Shown: in pieces, positions 16,317 through 17,882 of the stretch
Numbering within the stretch: the stretch's first letter is position 1
Layout: the number at the start of each line of letters is the position of its first letter
Assembly: GCA_934663645.1 (NCBI GenBank)
Contig: CAKUKR010000047.1
Location: forward strand, 1-17,882
Length of the DNA stretch: 17,882 nt
Reading direction: 5' to 3'
Source of the DNA: an uncultured Muribaculaceae bacterium
GTDB lineage: Bacteria; Bacteroidota; Bacteroidia; Bacteroidales; Muribaculaceae
The notes under the pieces: generated by a model
Database searches by the model: none
Told to the model about the DNA's origin: nothing
What the model saw: the letters and a program-made list of their open reading frames with translations, nothing else
Position numbers and translations under genes: made by a program

Positions 16317-17633
16317 ATGAGCAGACTTATAGCAATAGTAGGCCGGCCCAATGTCGGGAAATCGACATTGTTCAACCGGTTGACGCAGACACGCCGCGCT
16401 ATCGTAGACCCGACAGCCGGCACCACACGCGACCGCCAGTACGGCAAAGTAGACTGGAACGGCCAGGAATTTTCCATCGTTGACACCGGCGGCTGGGTAG
16501 TCAACTCCGAAGACATCTTCGAAGGCGAGATAAACAAGCAGGTACACATCGCAATCGAAGAGGCAGACGTGATACTCTTCGTCGTCGATGCATCCAACGG
16601 CGTCACCGACCTCGACGATCATGTGGCAGCGATACTCCGCCGCTCAAAAAAGCCCGTAATCGTAGTCGCCAACAAGGAAGACATCGGCGACGCACGCTAT
16701 AACGTGGCAGAGTTCTACGCACTCGGCCTGGGCGACCCCTTCGAAGTCTCCGCAGCCAACGGCTCCGGAACAGGCGACCTGCTCGACGAGATAGTACGCG
16801 ACATGCCGCAGAAGGACGACGACAGCGACCTGGAGGACAACATACCCAAGTTCGCAATCGTCGGCCGCCCCAACGTCGGCAAATCCTCCCTCATCAACGC
16901 ATTCATCGGCGAGGAACGCCACATCGTCACCGACATCGCCGGCACCACACGCGATTCAATATACCACCGCTACAACAAGTTCGGGTTCGACTTCTACCTC
17001 GTCGACACCGCCGGCATACGCCGCAAGCAGAAAGTCAACGAGGACATCGAATACTACTCCGTGATACGCTCAATACGCTCAATAGAGGCCAGCGACGTAT
17101 GCATACTCATGATCGACGCCACACGCGGCATCGAGGGGCAGGACGCCAACATATACTCGCTGGTGCAGCGCAACCGCAAGGGGCTGGTCGTATGCGTCAA
17201 CAAATGGGATTTGGTAAGCGACAAGTCCGTCACCGCGCAGAAACACTTCGAAGACGCGATACGGCAGAAGTTCGCCCCCTTCACCGACTTCCCAATCCTC
17301 TTCACCTCCGCGCTCACCAAGCAGCGCATATTCAAGGTGCTCGAGACAGCAGCGCAGGTATACGCCAACCGCCGCCGCACCGTCCCCACCTCGCAGCTCA
17401 ACACATACATGCTCGAGCAGATAGCCATCACTCCGCCCCCCTCCAACAAAGGCAAATTCGTGAAAATCAAATATGTGACGATGCTCAAAGACTCCATCAT
17501 ACCGACCTTCGTATTCTTCTGCAACCTGCCGCAGTGGGTCAAAGAGCCCTACCGCCGCTTCCTGGAGAACAAGATACGAAGCCAGTGGGAGTTTACCGGC
17601 ACCCCAATAGCCATATTCATGCGCGAAAAATAG
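16317..17633 (+). CDS. der: GTPase Der (EngA)
   Basis: Der has two GTPase domains in tandem and acts in 50S subunit maturation. The 438 residues match the family. First domain: GRPNVGKS (9-16), DTGGW (56-60), NKED (119-122). Second domain: GRPNVGKS (183-190), [13 protein letters not shown]. An acidic linker ([10 protein letters not shown]) joins them. The C-terminal KH-like domain follows, ending [11 protein letters not shown], a typical Der C-terminus. The second-domain motifs are fully conserved. It is the last gene before a non-coding region with long inverted repeats. Confidence 0.98.
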   Translation: MSRLIAIVGRPNVGKSTLFNRLTQTRRAIVDPTAGTTRDRQYGKVDWNGQEFSIVDTGGWVVNSEDIFEGEINKQVHIAIEEADVILFVVDASNGVTDLDDHVAAILRRSKKPVIVVANKEDIGDARYNVAEFYALGLGDPFEVSAANGSGTGDLLDEIVRDMPQKDDDSDLEDNIPKFAIVGRPNVGKSSLINAFIGEERHIVTDIAGTTRDSIYHRYNKFGFDFYLVDTAGIRRKQKVNEDIEYYSVIRSIRSIEASDVCILMIDATRGIEGQDANIYSLVQRNRKGLVVCVNKWDLVSDKSVTAQKHFEDAIRQKFAPFTDFPILFTSALTKQRIFKVLETAAQVYANRRRTVPTSQLNTYMLEQIAITPPPSNKGKFVKIKYVTMLKDSIIPTFVFFCNLPQWVKEPYRRFLENKIRSQWEFTGTPIAIFMREK

Positions 17634-17648
17634 CCGCCACACTTCTCA

Positions 17649-17703
17649 CGTGAGTTCGGGAAACAAGCCGCTTTGACACACCTGCTGTTTTCCCGAACTC
17701 ACG
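17649..17703. repeat. 15-bp perfect inverted repeat after der
   Basis: CGTGAGTTCGGGAAA (17649-17663) is the exact reverse complement of 17689-17703, with 25 nt between. It starts 15 bp after the der stop and would form a stable hairpin at the 3' end of the der message. There is no strong U-tract directly after it, only GATTTT about 10 nt later, so it is an atypical terminator or a stabilising 3' structure. An alternative pairing, CACCTG (17679-17684) with CAGGTG (17708-17713), competes with the right arm. Confidence 0.65.
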
Positions 17704-17720
17704 CTAACAGGTGATTTTCA

Positions 17721-17831
17721 GTGTATAGGTCAAATTATAGGATGAAAACGCTGTAACAAACAGGTATATAGGAAATTACACGATTTGAGACGCTTCGGAG
17801 CAAAAACGACGGACAATAATGACCTATACAC
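17721..17831. repeat. 111-bp element bounded by 12-bp perfect inverted repeats
   Basis: GTGTATAGGTCA (17721-17732) is the exact reverse complement of TGACCTATACAC (17820-17831). The interior is AT-rich and contains a nested pairing (TGTAA 17752-17756 with TTACA 17776-17780) and a small tetraloop-like hairpin (17792-17801, GCT-TCGG-AGC). TATAGG also occurs at 17724, 17736 and 17767. There is no open frame of note. It could be a structured non-coding RNA, a miniature inverted-repeat element or a recombination site. The function is not known. Confidence 0.5.
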
Positions 17832-17844
17832 CAACTTATAAGAG

Positions 17845-17875
17845 GAAAGTTAGTCAAAATCCCCCTGCACTGCAA
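17845..17875 (-). promoter_or_regulatory. Weak promoter-like match pointing toward the inverted repeat
   Basis: On the minus strand, ATTG (TTG at 17875-17873), a 20-bp spacer, then TAACTTTC (17852-17845). This is one base off the -7 consensus and keeps the TTG core. A transcript would start near 17838, just outside the right end of the 17721-17831 inverted repeat. The match could be chance. Confidence 0.2.
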
Positions 17876-17882
17876 TCCCCTC

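Noticed and set aside
1..17882. CRISPR arrays, tRNA or rRNA genes, insertion sequences, toxin-antitoxin or defence modules
   Set aside because: Reading both strands of all the spacers showed no regular repeat-spacer pattern, no tRNA-like cloverleaf with conserved TPsiC sequence and no transposase or defence-gene motifs.

Overview
The window looks like chromosomal DNA from a fairly GC-rich member of the Bacteroidales. The evidence is threefold. Good promoter matches follow the Bacteroidetes pattern TTTG-N19-21-TAnnTTTG rather than the E. coli pattern. The order DUF177 / rpmF / fabH / era / der is characteristic of the group. There are also secreted proteins with a FISUMP-like domain and C-terminal sorting-like tails. 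Muribaculaceae or a related gut family is plausible, but that is a guess from style, not a demonstrated assignment.

Layout. (1) Positions 1-1037, minus strand: two adjacent genes for secreted proteins, a short protein ending in a T9SS-like sorting tail and a FISUMP-type protein cut by the window edge. (2) Positions 1038-1627: a divergent, mostly non-coding region of about 590 bp with a promoter on each strand. (3) Positions 1628-13287, plus strand: a tightly packed run of a YqeY-like protein, serS, a membrane-anchored predicted pseudokinase, a GNAT-like protein, a two-part nucleoside kinase, mgtE, mutS and an M6-family secreted metalloprotease. Most gaps are 4-40 bp. The exception is a 183-bp gap after serS that carries a REP-like double-hairpin repeat. 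(4) Positions 13351-17633, plus strand: a second cluster with its own promoter (DUF177, rpmF, fabH, era, der), interrupted by a terminator-like hairpin between fabH and era. (5) Positions 17634-17882: AT-richer non-coding DNA with two long inverted repeats, the second of which could be a small structured RNA or a miniature mobile element.

Functionally the window is mainly housekeeping. It covers tRNA charging (SerRS), ribosome and 50S biogenesis (L32, DUF177, Era, Der), fatty acid initiation (FabH), mismatch repair (MutS), magnesium uptake (MgtE) and nucleoside salvage. I see no tRNA, rRNA, CRISPR array, insertion sequence or recognisable phage or defence module. The less ordinary items are the pseudokinase, the M6 protease with a changed putative zinc-ligand position, the sorting-tail protein without cargo, the REP-like element and the structured DNA after der.
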